From Ruminococcus sp. (lineage in GTDB: Bacteria > Bacillota > Clostridia > Oscillospirales > Ruminococcaceae), in contig JAFXAJ010000064.1 in the NCBI GenBank assembly GCA_017517145.1, forward strand, positions 1 to 38,679: DNA of 38,679 nt, in the 5' to 3' direction. Shown piece by piece: positions 8,326 through 18,111 of this stretch. The notes beneath the pieces are model-generated. The model saw only the letters and a program-made list of their open reading frames with translations. It was not told the DNA's origin and ran no database searches. Every line of letters starts with the position of its first letter. Within the stretch, counting starts at the first letter, position 1. Both the position numbers and the translations under genes were made by a program.

Positions 8326-10299
8326 TTATTTATCGGAATCTCCGCTGCGGCTTTCAATAGCCTTTATGAGCATAGCGGAGGCTTCTTTCATGGTTACATC
8401 CTTCAGCTGAGCCGCAGCCATAGACTGATGACCGCCGCCGCCCAACTGCTCCATGATGACCTGAACATTTACAGCGCCGAGAGAACGGGCTGAAATATTG
8501 ATAACATTGTTTGTCTTATAAATTACAAAAGAAGCGTCAACGTCAACGATATTCAGCAGTTCATCAGCAGCTTGCGGAGCTACAATGCGTATGTCATTGC
8601 ATTTTACATCTGCAATTGCAACAGCGCATCTGTTCTGTATTTTGGCAGATGCCACAATTTCCGTTTTGTTTCTGTAGGATTCAAAAGAACTTGAAAACAG
8701 AAGCTTAACGGCTACTGTGTCTGCGCCTAATTTTTTGAGAAATGCGGCAGCTTCGAAAGTACGTGCGCCCGTTCTCATGACGAAATTTTTAGTGTCAAGC
8801 ATAATGCCTGACAGCAGAGCTTCCGCACAATATGAGGGAAGCTTTTCGTCGCTTTTCAGACGGAAGTACTGTATCAGTTCAGTAACCATTTCCGAAGCAG
8901 ACGAAGCATAAGGCTCATGATAGAATATCACGGCATTATCAATGAAATTCACAGTTTTTCTGTGGTGGTCGATAACTATTGTCTGGCGGCACATTTCGTA
9001 CAGCTCGCTGCTTTCAATGCAGTCTGTGTTGTGGGTATCCACAATCATCAGCAGGTCATTGTCTGTCACTGTCTGGGTTGCGGCAGAGGGTGTGATAAAA
9101 AGTCCCTGTCCGGCATGAGCCTCAACAGCGTCAATGAGGTTTACCGCAAGGTTTTTTGTGCGGTCAACAACGATATGAACTTCTTTGCCCATGAGACGGA
9201 GCGCACCTGCAAGACCGCAGGCAGCACCGATTGAGTCGAGGTCCCCGAAGCGATGTCCCATTATGAACACTTTTTCGGAATTTGCAATGATGTCCTGCAT
9301 GGCATTGGCGATAATACGTGTTTTTGCACGGGACATTTTTTCAACGCCTTTGGATACACCGCCGAAAAAGCGATAGCCGTTGACTGTTTTGACTACAGCC
9401 TGATCTCCGCCTCTGCCGAGAGCCATATCAAGGCACTGACGGGCGATTTTCTCGCTTTCCGCCAGAGATGACGCTCCTTCGCCCACTCCGATAGACAGTG
9501 TGAGAGGGTATTTTCCAGCGATTTTAATATCTCTTGCGTTGTCGAGGATTTTGAATTTTTCCTGAATTTTATCTTCAAGATGACGATGTTCGATTACAGC
9601 ATAGAAAGTATTGGGAGAGATTTTTTTAATAAAGCCGTTGGTGCTGCTCATAAATCTCTCGATAAGCTGTTCGATTTCCACAGCAGCATGAGCTTTTTCG
9701 CTTTCTTTGGCGTTCTGCATAATTTCATCGTAGGTATCAATGGTCATGATAACCACGTTGGGATGTCTCTCCTCTGATTCCTTTTTGAGATTGAAGAAGT
9801 TTGTTTCATCCTGAAAATAGACTATAAGGAATGTAACGTCGTTTTTTGTAAATTCCTCGTAAGTGATATTGTACACGGCATTATTTATACGGCATTTTAC
9901 AGAGCCGTCACTGATAAGGGAATGAATATCTACCGCAGTACATTCCTCAAAGTTTTTGCCGTAAAAATCGTCATCAAGACATATTTTATCGGAAAAGGCA
10001 CTGTTGAACCAGACGATTCTGCCGTCTTTTTCGAGTACAGCGACAGGCGCAGGTAGATTATTCATATATTCAGCGGCAGAATTTTCAAGATGAGTATTCA
10101 TTTTGGTAAAATACCGCACAGAATTTTTTGAAAAAACCGCATAGAGCACTATCAGCACAAGAGCAAGGACAAAAGCCGAAACTATGCTTAAAGTGCCGTA
10201 AAGTCTGTTATACTGTAAAAGAGTCAGCGAAACGCAGAGATGACTTGCAATAATTGCAGCAATCATCAGCAGAGCAGCTCCCGGAAACTTTTTTTTCAC
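8326..10299 (-). CDS. gdpP: Cyclic-di-AMP phosphodiesterase GdpP (DHH/DHHA1)
   Basis: Membrane enzyme that hydrolyses c-di-AMP to pApA, setting levels of the nucleotide that controls potassium and osmotic balance. 657 residues. Two transmembrane helices lie at about 7-28 and 36-56. A PAS-like domain covers about 75-165, and a degenerate GGDEF domain about 170-300 lacks the GGDEF motif. The DHH domain has GHRFGDLDSIGAA at 348-360, VDTHN at 420-424 and DHHR at 444-447, and the DHHA1 domain ends with GGGGHQSMAAAQ. The start is GTG at 10299 with AAAGGGGG seven bases upstream. Its position before rplI-dnaB is the conserved Firmicutes arrangement. Confidence 0.95.
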   Translation of the reverse strand: MKKKFPGAALLMIAAIIASHLCVSLTLLQYNRLYGTLSIVSAFVLALVLIVLYAVFSKNSVRYFTKMNTHLENSAAEYMNNLPAPVAVLEKDGRIVWFNSAFSDKICLDDDFYGKNFEECTAVDIHSLISDGSVKCRINNAVYNITYEEFTKNDVTFLIVYFQDETNFFNLKKESEERHPNVVIMTIDTYDEIMQNAKESEKAHAAVEIEQLIERFMSSTNGFIKKISPNTFYAVIEHRHLEDKIQEKFKILDNARDIKIAGKYPLTLSIGVGEGASSLAESEKIARQCLDMALGRGGDQAVVKTVNGYRFFGGVSKGVEKMSRAKTRIIANAMQDIIANSEKVFIMGHRFGDLDSIGAACGLAGALRLMGKEVHIVVDRTKNLAVNLIDAVEAHAGQGLFITPSAATQTVTDNDLLMIVDTHNTDCIESSELYEMCRQTIVIDHHRKTVNFIDNAVIFYHEPYASSASEMVTELIQYFRLKSDEKLPSYCAEALLSGIMLDTKNFVMRTGARTFEAAAFLKKLGADTVAVKLLFSSSFESYRNKTEIVASAKIQNRCAVAIADVKCNDIRIVAPQAADELLNIVDVDASFVIYKTNNVINISARSLGAVNVQVIMEQLGGGGHQSMAAAQLKDVTMKEASAMLIKAIESRSGDSDK

Positions 10300-10330
10300 T
10301 TCTCAACCCCCTTTCGGAAAAATGGAAGAT

Positions 10331-10384
10331 TACGTGCAATACTACACAAAGCACGCTAAATGTTTTTGTGCGGTATTGTGTACG
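10331..10384 (-). terminator. Long imperfect hairpin between rnj and gdpP
   Basis: The arms 10331-10350 and 10365-10384 pair over about 17 positions with small mismatches (for instance CAATAC with GTATTG, and CACAAA with TTTGTG). The structure begins just after the rnj stop codon. On the minus strand the run after it is ACGTAATC, then a T-rich ATTTTTC about 15 bases further on, so it may act as a weak terminator, a processing site or an mRNA stabiliser. Transcription could continue into gdpP. Confidence 0.5.
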
Positions 10385-10388
10385 CTTT

Positions 10389-12194
10389 TTATACCTCCAT
10401 GATTATGGGAAGAATCATGGGGCTTCTCTTGGTTTTCTGATAGATATAATCTGAAAGTGCGTCACGGAGCTTGCCCTTGAGAGTATTCCATTCACGCATT
10501 TCGTGATGAGAGCAGTTGTTGAGAGTATCGTTGAGCAGTTCTCTTGCTTCAACAAAAAGTTCCTCTGATTCACGGACATAGACAAAGCCTCTGGAGATAA
10601 TATCAGGACCCGATACAACGATATTATCAGCTCTTTCGATGCCGATAACGATAATGATAAGACCGTCCTGAGCGAGATGCTTTCTGTCACGGAGAACAAT
10701 TGAGCCTACATCGCCTACGCCGAGACCGTCAACAAGGATACGTCCTGAGGGAACCTGAGATACAATTTTCATGGAAACACCGTCGGATTCGATAACATTT
10801 CCAATTTCAGCGATAATGACATTTTCACGGGGCATACCCATCTGCACAGCAAGGTCGCCGTGTTTTTTGAGATGCTTGTATTCGCCGTGAACAGGAATGA
10901 AGAATTTAGGCTTTGTAAGAGCCTGCATGAGCTTCAGTTCCTCCTGACAAGCGTGTCCCGAAACATGAACTTCGTACATAGCTTCGTATACGACTTCAGC
11001 GCCCGACTTCATAAGTTCATTTACCACACGTGTAACATATTTTTCGTTGCCGGGGATAGGTGTAGCGGATATGATAATAAAATCCATGGGCGTAATGCTT
11101 ACTTTTCTGTGGTCGTTCATCGCCATACGTGTAAGGGCAGACATGGGTTCGCCCTGACTTCCCGTAGTGATAAGGACAATACGCTCATTTTCATAGCGGT
11201 TCATCATGTCGATGTCGATAATAAGACCGTCGGGAACTTCAAGATAACCCAGTTCAATGGCAGTATTTATGACATTTATCATGCTTCTGCCGAAAACAGC
11301 TACTTTTCTGCCATAGTGTATCGCTGCATTGATAATCTGCTGTACACGGTGGATATTTGAGGAGAAAGTAGCGATGATTATACGCTTGCCCTCGCCTTTC
11401 TTGAAAAGGCGGTCAAAGGATTCGCCTACTGTACGTTCAGAACGGGTGCAGCCTTCTCTTTCAGCGTTTGTGGAATCAGCCATAAGAGCCAGAACTCCCT
11501 TGCTGCCCAGTTCTCCGAAACGTGCAAGGTCAATGATATTGCCGTCAATGGGGGAGTAGTCAACCTTGAAATCGCCTGTATGGACGATAACGCCTGCGGG
11601 GGTATGAATAGCCATACCTACAGCGTCGGGGATAGAGTGGTTCACCTTGATGAATTCAACAGCCATACAGCCCATTTTCACAGTTTTTCTCGGTTCAACT
11701 ACATTGAGTTTTACTTGATTGAGAATACCCTGTTCTCTGAGTTTGCCCTCAATAAGACCGATTGTGAGGCGTGTAGCGTAAACAGGGACGTTGACTTTTT
11801 TCAGCAGATAAGCAAGACCGCCGATGTGGTCCTCATGTCCGTGAGTGATGACAATACCTCTGATTTTGTCGGCATTTCTTTCAACGTATGTGAAATCGGG
11901 TATAACAATATCAACACCGGGCATATCAGCGTCGGGGAAAGCAAGACCGCAGTCAAGGATAAACATATCGTTTGAACATTCAAAGACGGTCATATTTTTT
12001 CCGATTTCATTAAGACCGCCGAGAGGGATAATTCTGACGGGAGTTTTACGGATTTCCTTTACAGTCTGTCTGGGTTTGCGTGTTGTTGAGGGTGATTTTG
12101 TTGTGTTTTTCTGCACTGATTTTTTCGTAGTTTCCGTAGATTTTGTCTGTACAGGCTTTCTGCGTGTTTTTTTTACTGAATTGTTTTCGTTCAC
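10389..12194 (-). CDS. rnj: Ribonuclease J
   Basis: Metallo-beta-lactamase/beta-CASP nuclease acting as 5'-3' exo- and endoribonuclease in mRNA decay and rRNA maturation. 601 residues. A basic, Thr/Lys-rich extension of about 50 residues precedes the nuclease core, which starts VRIIPLGGLNEIGKN. The zinc motif HGHEDH is at 118-123, followed by VNHSIPDA, VHTGDFKVD and MADSTNAEREG. The beta-CASP region contains FGRSM, TTGSQGEP and HVSGHA, and the C-terminal domain starts after PVHGEYKHL. The start is GTG at 12194 with AGGAGG 8 bases upstream. The extension is longer than in B. subtilis RNase J1 and has the composition of a disordered tail. A good promoter lies about 120 bases upstream. Confidence 0.95.
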   Translation of the reverse strand: MNENNSVKKTRRKPVQTKSTETTKKSVQKNTTKSPSTTRKPRQTVKEIRKTPVRIIPLGGLNEIGKNMTVFECSNDMFILDCGLAFPDADMPGVDIVIPDFTYVERNADKIRGIVITHGHEDHIGGLAYLLKKVNVPVYATRLTIGLIEGKLREQGILNQVKLNVVEPRKTVKMGCMAVEFIKVNHSIPDAVGMAIHTPAGVIVHTGDFKVDYSPIDGNIIDLARFGELGSKGVLALMADSTNAEREGCTRSERTVGESFDRLFKKGEGKRIIIATFSSNIHRVQQIINAAIHYGRKVAVFGRSMINVINTAIELGYLEVPDGLIIDIDMMNRYENERIVLITTGSQGEPMSALTRMAMNDHRKVSITPMDFIIISATPIPGNEKYVTRVVNELMKSGAEVVYEAMYEVHVSGHACQEELKLMQALTKPKFFIPVHGEYKHLKKHGDLAVQMGMPRENVIIAEIGNVIESDGVSMKIVSQVPSGRILVDGLGVGDVGSIVLRDRKHLAQDGLIIIVIGIERADNIVVSGPDIISRGFVYVRESEELFVEARELLNDTLNNCSHHEMREWNTLKGKLRDALSDYIYQKTKRSPMILPIIMEV

Positions 12195-12311
12195 TAAATA
12201 ATCCTCCTTGGTAATAAATAATAATTATATATCAGGCGTTTGTCGGAGAGGTGACATTGCCGAAAGTTTATAGATTTAACTATAATCACGGTCACAAACT
12301 TAGATAATATA

Positions 12312-12340
12312 ATTATACCCAAAAATTGATAATATGTCAA
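12312..12340 (-). promoter_or_regulatory. Sigma-A promoter for rnj operon
   Basis: On the minus strand TTGACA (12340-12335), a 17-base spacer and TATAAT (12317-12312) form a consensus promoter. Transcription would start near 12305, giving a leader of about 110 bases before the rnj GTG. It lies between the symporter stop and rnj, so rnj does not depend on the symporter gene. Confidence 0.85.
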
Positions 12341-12347
12341 TAGGAAA

Positions 12348-13601
12348 CTAAAAATCATTTAGGGAATCTCTTCCTGAATTACTGATTTTTCCCATAAGTA
12401 GGAGAAGTGCAGAAATATTGACAAATGCCATTAATCCGTTGAATATGTCGGATATTGTCCATAGTGTATCGTTGTCGGATAATATTCCGCAGGCTGAAAT
12501 GGCTGAATATATTATTGTGAACATCCGTATGTATTTTCCGCCGGAAATATGTTTAAATGCGGTCATTCCGCAATAGTACCAGCCTGTGACGGTGCAGAAA
12601 GAAAAAATTCCAAGTTCAGCTGTGACAAAAGACGCAGAAAATCCGCCGAGAACAGGGGAAAGTGCTTCTGTTACCGAGAAATTCTCCGAAGCACACAGCA
12701 GTGTTACAGCCGTAAGCGTACAGCAGAAAATGGTGTCGAAAAATACTTCAAACATACTCCATAAAGCCTGTGTATGAGTGGAATTGCTTTCGGCTGCACT
12801 ATGCAGAATGGGGGAGCTTCCCAATCCGGCTTCGTTGGAAAATATACCACGGCGGATTCCCACAGATACGGCATATCCGCCCATACCGCCTGCGATAGAG
12901 GAAAAATCAAAGGCTTCGGAAAAAATTCTCCCGAAAACCGCAGGCAAATCACTGCCATGAATGGCAATAACGGCAATGCAAACAATACAATATCCAAGAG
13001 ATGCGGCAGGGAGAAGAAACTGTGCCGCTGAGGAAATGCGTTTTCCGCCGCCGCTTATTGTTAAAAAAATAATAATAAAAATAATAACAGCAGCAATGGG
13101 ACGGCTGAAATTCACCTGTTCACCGAGGGCATTTCCGAAAGTGTTCACCTGTACCATGCCGCCCATGCCGAGGGAGGAAAAAACGCAGAATAAGGCGAAT
13201 ATCCATGCTATGACAGGACAGCCCAGCCCCTTTGAAAGATAGGCTATTGAGCCTTTCATATTTTCGTCGCTGTATCGGGCGGAGAGCATATTTTCGCCAT
13301 ATACCAGAGCCATACCGAGAAAAGCGGAAATCCACATCCAGAAAATCGAACCTGCACCGCCGATAGCGAGGGCAGAGGCTGCACCGATGATATTTCCCGT
13401 TCCCATGGATGTACCAAGACTCATGCAGACCGTTCTGAACTGTGACAAGCCGTTATTGGAGGATTTTTTCTGCCGTGCAAGGAGAAATGGCAGACGAAAC
13501 TGAATAAATCCCAGTTTCAGGGTAAGAAGCGTTCCTGTAAGGAGAAGGAGAAAAATAAGTCCGTTTCCCCAGATAAAGTTATTAATTTTTTCTGCAATCA
13601 T
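12348..13601 (-). CDS. Sodium/amino-acid symporter, AGCS family
   Basis: Polytopic permease of the alanine-or-glycine:cation symporter family, importing an amino acid with Na+. From the ATG at 13601 (AGAGG 7 bases upstream; the ATG at 13619 has no SD) it has 417 residues and about 10-11 hydrophobic helices. Family signatures visible are FIWGNGLIFLLLLTGTLLTLKLGFIQFRLP-type N-terminus, GTSMGTGNIIGAASALAIGGAGSIFWMW and RGIFSNEAGLGSSPI. Members usually run 440-480 residues, so this one is slightly short at the C-terminus. It is transcribed apart from the PH-domain genes, which diverge from it across 78 bases. The exact substrate cannot be told from sequence. Confidence 0.9.
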   Translation of the reverse strand: MIAEKINNFIWGNGLIFLLLLTGTLLTLKLGFIQFRLPFLLARQKKSSNNGLSQFRTVCMSLGTSMGTGNIIGAASALAIGGAGSIFWMWISAFLGMALVYGENMLSARYSDENMKGSIAYLSKGLGCPVIAWIFALFCVFSSLGMGGMVQVNTFGNALGEQVNFSRPIAAVIIFIIIFLTISGGGKRISSAAQFLLPAASLGYCIVCIAVIAIHGSDLPAVFGRIFSEAFDFSSIAGGMGGYAVSVGIRRGIFSNEAGLGSSPILHSAAESNSTHTQALWSMFEVFFDTIFCCTLTAVTLLCASENFSVTEALSPVLGGFSASFVTAELGIFSFCTVTGWYYCGMTAFKHISGGKYIRMFTIIYSAISACGILSDNDTLWTISDIFNGLMAFVNISALLLLMGKISNSGRDSLNDF

Positions 13602-13679
13602 AGTAAAACCTCTGTACATTTCATTAAAAATGAGTTATAATATATTTATGAAAGTATTTCTGATTATATGGTGAGTTAT

Positions 13680-14120
13680 ATGAAAAAATTTTTTCCTCAT
13701 AAAAATGCGTCTTTTTACTTAAAGCTGTCAGTAATTATTGCGGCGGTGCTGATATGGGCGGTTATAACGCTGTATATTCCTTATGGCAGGGTATCTCTTA
13801 TAGCTGCAATTGTTCTTGGTTTAATGGTTTTACCTGTTGATTTTGTTTATTTTCCTTTATATTTCCGCAGTCTTTATTATGAGTCCGACGGCGTTTCAAT
13901 TACAAAACACAGCGGAGTATTTATGAAATTTACGAAAGCTGTCGAATATTCTGCGGTACAGTATACCGCCTCAGTGGATACTCCTTTTTCGGCACGTACA
14001 GGTTTTAACTTTGCAGTGCTGTTTGTATATGGCGGACAGCTGAGACTGTCCTTTCTCAGTAAGGAGGATACAGCGGAGATATTATCTCTTGCGGCGGAAA
14101 AGAGGAGGCATGAACCATGA
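13680..14120 (+). CDS. PH-domain membrane protein (YdbS-like)
   Basis: 146 residues from the ATG at 13680; an in-frame ATG at 13668 is possible, but GGTGAG lies between the two and serves the second. Two hydrophobic helices (about 12-33 and 38-58) are followed by a cytoplasmic bacterial PH-2 domain (YYESDGVSITKHSGVFMKFTKAVEYSAVQYT). This is the small partner of the YdbS/YdbT-type pair; its stop codon overlaps the start of the large partner by 4 bases. In Bacillus the pair has been linked to resistance against some membrane-active bacteriocins; applying that here is inference. A TATAAT is visible at 13636-13641 but its -35 is weak. Confidence 0.75.
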   Translation: MKKFFPHKNASFYLKLSVIIAAVLIWAVITLYIPYGRVSLIAAIVLGLMVLPVDFVYFPLYFRSLYYESDGVSITKHSGVFMKFTKAVEYSAVQYTASVDTPFSARTGFNFAVLFVYGGQLRLSFLSKEDTAEILSLAAEKRRHEP

Positions 14121-15571
14121 AATTTCACGAGCATCCTCTGCGAATCATGCGTTATTCCATGAAAAATCTCTGGCTGCTGATATTTCCTCTCCTGCGAGGA
14201 GTAACTGTGCTGAATTTCAATCCTGCGGGCATATACGCATGGATAAAAGGCGCATGGATTGACATTGTCATACTTGGTGTAATCATGATTTACGGCTTTG
14301 TACGTTGGTATTTCTCGGAAATAATTCTGACGGACAGCGCACTGATACACAAGCAGGGAATATTCGTAAGAATAAAGCGGCAGATACCCTTTGAATGTAT
14401 AAGCTCTGCGGCAACGGAAACATTATTTTTTCTGACTCCCTTTAAAGTTACCGGAATCCGCTGTGATACCAGAGCAGGCTTCCGAAAATCAACTGACCTG
14501 CGGCTGCTTGTTTCACGGGAAAAAAGTGAGCTTATAATGAGCAGGCTTCCCGATGTAAATGAAAAAAAGGCAGTAAAGGATATACCATCCCCGAATTTAG
14601 CGTCAATACTTTTGTTTTCTGTATTCTTTTCCAGCGGATTTTCGGGCGTTGTGTACATTGCGGCTTTTTTCTTCAAAGGCGGAGATATAGCGCAGGATAT
14701 AGTCCGTACTGCTCTTGAAAAGGTGACAGAGCAGGCTGAAATCATATATTCCGGACTGCTCAGCGGAATCCCGAAAGCTGCGGCTATGGCAGCGATATTG
14801 TTCATGGCGGCATGGCTTTTTTCTTTCGTGAAAAATCTGCTGATGTATTCTGTTTTCCGTGTATCCGCTGACAGGGACTGTATAAACGTATCTTTCGGAC
14901 TTATAAAAAGGCGGCGGCACAGAATCAGAACGGAGCATATAAATTATATAGATATACGGCAGAATCTGATTATGAAAATATTCAGGGCAGCTTCTGTCAA
15001 TATAAGTTGCGCAGGTTTCGGTTATGACTCCCACTTGCCTGTGATAATGCCTATAAGCCGTGAAAAAAAGGAGGATTCGCATAATCAGGCAGATAAAAGA
15101 GTGAAGGAATACCGTCCTGCTCCAACATCGTTTATGAGCTATACATGGCTGCCTGTCTGCGGTATTGTATTTACTGCGCTGGTGTATAATTTTTCGTATT
15201 TACTGCCGTGGGATATTTCCGAACTGTCATTTTTCCTTGCGGTAATGTCGTATATTCCCCTTGTATGGCTTGTAATGGTAAAAATTGCGGCACTGTTTAC
15301 AAGCGGAATAATTATCAGCGGTGACAATATAACTGTCCGCTGCAATGTCGGAACAAGATTCCACACTGTAACGGCAAAGAAAGATAACGCAGTAATGGTG
15401 CATATCAGGCAGAATATCATTCAGCGGTTGTTCAGAAAATGTACTGTAGTGATTTTTTTCTGCGGTGAAAGTTCTTCACCCTACAAAGTAAAGGCGATAA
15501 GGCTTAGTCATGGCATGGAAATAGCCTCATTGCTGAAAAGTGACAAATGTCACTGCGAAAGTGACGAATGA
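14117..15571 (+). CDS. PH-domain membrane protein (YdbT-like)
   Basis: 484 residues with three bacterial PH-2 type domains alternating with paired hydrophobic helices. The first helices lie at about 14-60, then a PH domain (ILTDSALIHKQGIFVRIKRQIPFECIS). A second helix pair is near 155-240 with a PH domain beginning RVSADRDCINVSFGLIKRR, and a third pair near 340-395 with a PH domain starting GDNITVRCNV. The repeats share the pattern of a basic RIKRQIPFE/HRIRTEHINYI strand. The start ATG overlaps the previous stop (ATGA). This is the usual architecture of YdbT-like proteins. Molecular function is not known; a membrane-surface scaffold or defence role is likely. Confidence 0.75.
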   Translation: MKFHEHPLRIMRYSMKNLWLLIFPLLRGVTVLNFNPAGIYAWIKGAWIDIVILGVIMIYGFVRWYFSEIILTDSALIHKQGIFVRIKRQIPFECISSAATETLFFLTPFKVTGIRCDTRAGFRKSTDLRLLVSREKSELIMSRLPDVNEKKAVKDIPSPNLASILLFSVFFSSGFSGVVYIAAFFFKGGDIAQDIVRTALEKVTEQAEIIYSGLLSGIPKAAAMAAILFMAAWLFSFVKNLLMYSVFRVSADRDCINVSFGLIKRRRHRIRTEHINYIDIRQNLIMKIFRAASVNISCAGFGYDSHLPVIMPISREKKEDSHNQADKRVKEYRPAPTSFMSYTWLPVCGIVFTALVYNFSYLLPWDISELSFFLAVMSYIPLVWLVMVKIAALFTSGIIISGDNITVRCNVGTRFHTVTAKKDNAVMVHIRQNIIQRLFRKCTVVIFFCGESSSPYKVKAIRLSHGMEIASLLKSDKCHCESDE

Positions 15572-15575
15572 CATC

Positions 15576-15603
15576 TTACATTTTCTGACAGAAATGGTAT
15601 AAT
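15576..15603 (+). promoter_or_regulatory. Promoter for the DUF2157-like gene
   Basis: TTACAT (15576-15581), a 16-base spacer and TATAAT (15598-15603) with an extended TG just upstream of the -10. It starts transcription about 45 bases before the gene's ATG, immediately after the previous gene ends. Confidence 0.6.
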
Positions 15604-15655
15604 ATAGTTACAATAAAGTTTACCTTTAAAACAATCCATGAAAGGAGTGCACATT

Positions 15656-18040
15656 ATGACTTTATACATTTTTTTAATTCTGATACTGCTGATATTCATT
15701 GGCATACCCGTTGGACTGGGTTTTGGAATCGCAGCTATCATCAAGTACGAAAAGAAACGAAGCGGTAATAAATTCGTTCAGCCTGCTCCCGATGTGTACG
15801 GACCGTTTTATCGTCCGCCTCAGCCTCCGCCGAAGCCTAAAACAAAGCTTTCAGCTTCTGCTGTTATGCTTCTTATCGGTACGATATTCATTATGCTTTC
15901 TGCAATAACCTTTGTGGCAGCTAACTGGATAAACATGGAGCCGTCAGGCAGAGTTTTCACCCTTGCGGGCGTGGCTGTCGTAGCCTTTGCGTTATGTGCT
16001 GTACTGAAAGCAGCAGTTCATCTTGAACGTACATCTGCTGCATTCTATATGCTGGGAACGCTTATTGGTTTGGTAGCATTCTGTACAGCCGGAGTCTATG
16101 AGCTTTTCGGCGAATGGTTCAGCTTTATGGGCATGGGCTGCGGACTTTACCTTGCGGTTTCATCGTCACTTGTGGCAGTTTCCGCATTTGCAGGATACAG
16201 TCTGTACAAACACGTTTCGTTCAATTACACGGGATTCATTTTTGTTTACCTTGCAATATTTTTTATCTGTATACGGATTCCCGAAACCTTCAAAGGTGCA
16301 GCATTTGTCATAGCGATTGCACAGCTTCTTATAACAGCGGTGCTTCACGTAATAAAACCCCAGAAGGGTACTTTAGTGGAGAAGCCTGCAGTGATTGTGG
16401 GAGATATTTTCGCAGTATGTTTTCAGATGGTATCAATGTTTTACGTGCTTGTTTCGACTATAAAGCCTACATGGTATACATTTACGATACTTCTTATACT
16501 TATCGGACAGCTTTTCCTCTACGGATTCCTGAAAAATCAGCGCTGGATGTTCATATTTGCCGATATTGCCGGAATATATGCTGCGCTTGTAATTTCATGC
16601 TTCGTTGACATTGACCATGACGATACTATTGCAGTACTTGTTTTTGCGGCAATAACGCTTATAATTTACATTGTCAATTGCGTTATCCCGAAAAATCCCA
16701 CAGCGGCAAAGGTAGTTTCCTTTATCGGTCTTATAATTGGCGCATTTTCTTCTCTTGCTGCTGCGGGTACGGAAGAATCTTTCGGACTTAATCTTGTTGT
16801 ACCTCTGGCGGCAATAGCAGCAACAATGGGATACTGTCTCCACAAATCAAGGGATATACAGTTTATTGCGGGAATTACCCTGCCTGTACTGCCTTTTTCA
16901 ATAGCATACACAATAAATAGTGAATTATTCCGTTCCGGCGATTACCAGAGCGAAATGCTTGTTATTATATACGGAGCACTTGCTCTTGTGTATATAATTA
17001 TTGCTGCATTTTTCGCACATCTTCACAGATTTGCTTTTGATTTCTACAAAAAGCATCCCGTAAGAGCACATACAGCAGAATATGCTTCTATGATTGCAGC
17101 GGCGATTACACTGCTCGTTATATCCGATTATTCAGAGCTGTTTTTTGTAACTTTAGCTCTTTGCCTGCTCCATTTCATAGCATCAGGTTTAATGAGAAGC
17201 AATGCCGCAGCAATAGGCTCAGTTATAGCTTTCGTACTTACAATTGACAGTGTACTCCGTGAATATTGCGTTGGTGAAAGTGCAAGCAATTACATTTTAT
17301 TTGGTTTGTTTATTGTATTAATAGCAGCTTCAAGGCTGATTTATCCCGAAGCAATTATCAAAAAGGAAGCAGGAAACATAAAAACAGACGTTCTTCTTTT
17401 AGGCTCATGGGTTGCTTTATTCTGCATGAACTTTATCGGAGAAGAAGGTAGGTTCCTTGTGTTCATGTCTACAGCAGCGTTTATTGCGGCATTTGCAAAG
17501 AAGAACACAGACAAGGATGTTTCAGCGATTATTCTCTCTATATCTGCATTTGCTGCAGCTGTAGGCTTTATGTTAAGACCTTTCCTCGTTACTGATTCCT
17601 CTCTGATAACAAGCAAAATCAATCTTGGAATTATGGTGCTTCTTGGTATAGCGTACAAGTTTATCTGGAGAGAGCAGAAGGATGTTTCAAAGGTTATTTC
17701 CACGATAGTATTTATACTTTCCTTTGCAGGACTTATTATAGACGGATTGGTTCACCCTGAAATGGGCAACAGAATATTTGTCCTTGCAGTAACGGCGGCA
17801 ATACTTATACTTTCATTCTATGCAAAGAGTAAGACATGGTTTATAGCGTCCTCAGTGGCACTTGTATTCCTGACAATAGTACTTACAGCCAAGTATTTCA
17901 AATCTGCCGGCTGGTGGGTATATCTCCTCGCAGTGGGCGTGATATTTATAGTGATTTCCGCAATAAATGAAGCCTGCAAGAAAAAGGGCGAATCCATGAA
18001 AGAAACTGTTACAAAGACATTTTCAGACTGGACATGGTGA
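15656..18040 (+). CDS. Large polytopic membrane protein, DUF2157-like
   Basis: 794 residues from the ATG at 15656, chosen because AGGAG lies 8 bases upstream inside the longer frame that begins at 15638. One N-terminal helix (1-25) is followed by a short cytoplasmic Pro-rich linker (PPQPPPKPKTK, about 58-68) and then by some 20 hydrophobic helices almost without loops. The block KLSASAVMLLIGTIFIMLSAITFVAANW resembles the start of DUF2157 proteins. No catalytic motif is visible. Such proteins are common in Clostridia next to envelope genes and their role is unknown. It has its own promoter, and the small membrane gene follows 72 bases later, after a short tandem repeat. Confidence 0.75.
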   Translation: MTLYIFLILILLIFIGIPVGLGFGIAAIIKYEKKRSGNKFVQPAPDVYGPFYRPPQPPPKPKTKLSASAVMLLIGTIFIMLSAITFVAANWINMEPSGRVFTLAGVAVVAFALCAVLKAAVHLERTSAAFYMLGTLIGLVAFCTAGVYELFGEWFSFMGMGCGLYLAVSSSLVAVSAFAGYSLYKHVSFNYTGFIFVYLAIFFICIRIPETFKGAAFVIAIAQLLITAVLHVIKPQKGTLVEKPAVIVGDIFAVCFQMVSMFYVLVSTIKPTWYTFTILLILIGQLFLYGFLKNQRWMFIFADIAGIYAALVISCFVDIDHDDTIAVLVFAAITLIIYIVNCVIPKNPTAAKVVSFIGLIIGAFSSLAAAGTEESFGLNLVVPLAAIAATMGYCLHKSRDIQFIAGITLPVLPFSIAYTINSELFRSGDYQSEMLVIIYGALALVYIIIAAFFAHLHRFAFDFYKKHPVRAHTAEYASMIAAAITLLVISDYSELFFVTLALCLLHFIASGLMRSNAAAIGSVIAFVLTIDSVLREYCVGESASNYILFGLFIVLIAASRLIYPEAIIKKEAGNIKTDVLLLGSWVALFCMNFIGEEGRFLVFMSTAAFIAAFAKKNTDKDVSAIILSISAFAAAVGFMLRPFLVTDSSLITSKINLGIMVLLGIAYKFIWREQKDVSKVISTIVFILSFAGLIIDGLVHPEMGNRIFVLAVTAAILILSFYAKSKTWFIASSVALVFLTIVLTAKYFKSAGWWVYLLAVGVIFIVISAINEACKKKGESMKETVTKTFSDWTW

Positions 18041-18050
18041 GTGTGATAAT

Positions 18051-18078
18051 GCGTAATTCGTAATTCGTAATGCGTAAT
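18051..18078. repeat. Four tandem copies of a 7-bp unit
   Basis: The unit (G/T)CGTAAT occurs four times head to tail: GCGTAAT, TCGTAAT, TCGTAAT, GCGTAAT. It fills most of the gap between the DUF2157-like gene and the small membrane gene. It may arise by slippage; no function is evident. Confidence 0.8.
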
Positions 18079-18111
18079 TTGGTTATCGGAAAAAAACGAG
18101 GAGGTATTACA

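Noticed and set aside
12549..13242. Several plus-strand ORFs opposite the symporter gene
   Set aside because: They mirror a well-supported AGCS gene, lack ribosome sites and have no family-like motifs.
16114..16608. 164-codon plus-strand ORF within the DUF2157-like gene
   Set aside because: Out-of-frame shadow; odd composition rich in Cys and Arg and no ribosome site.
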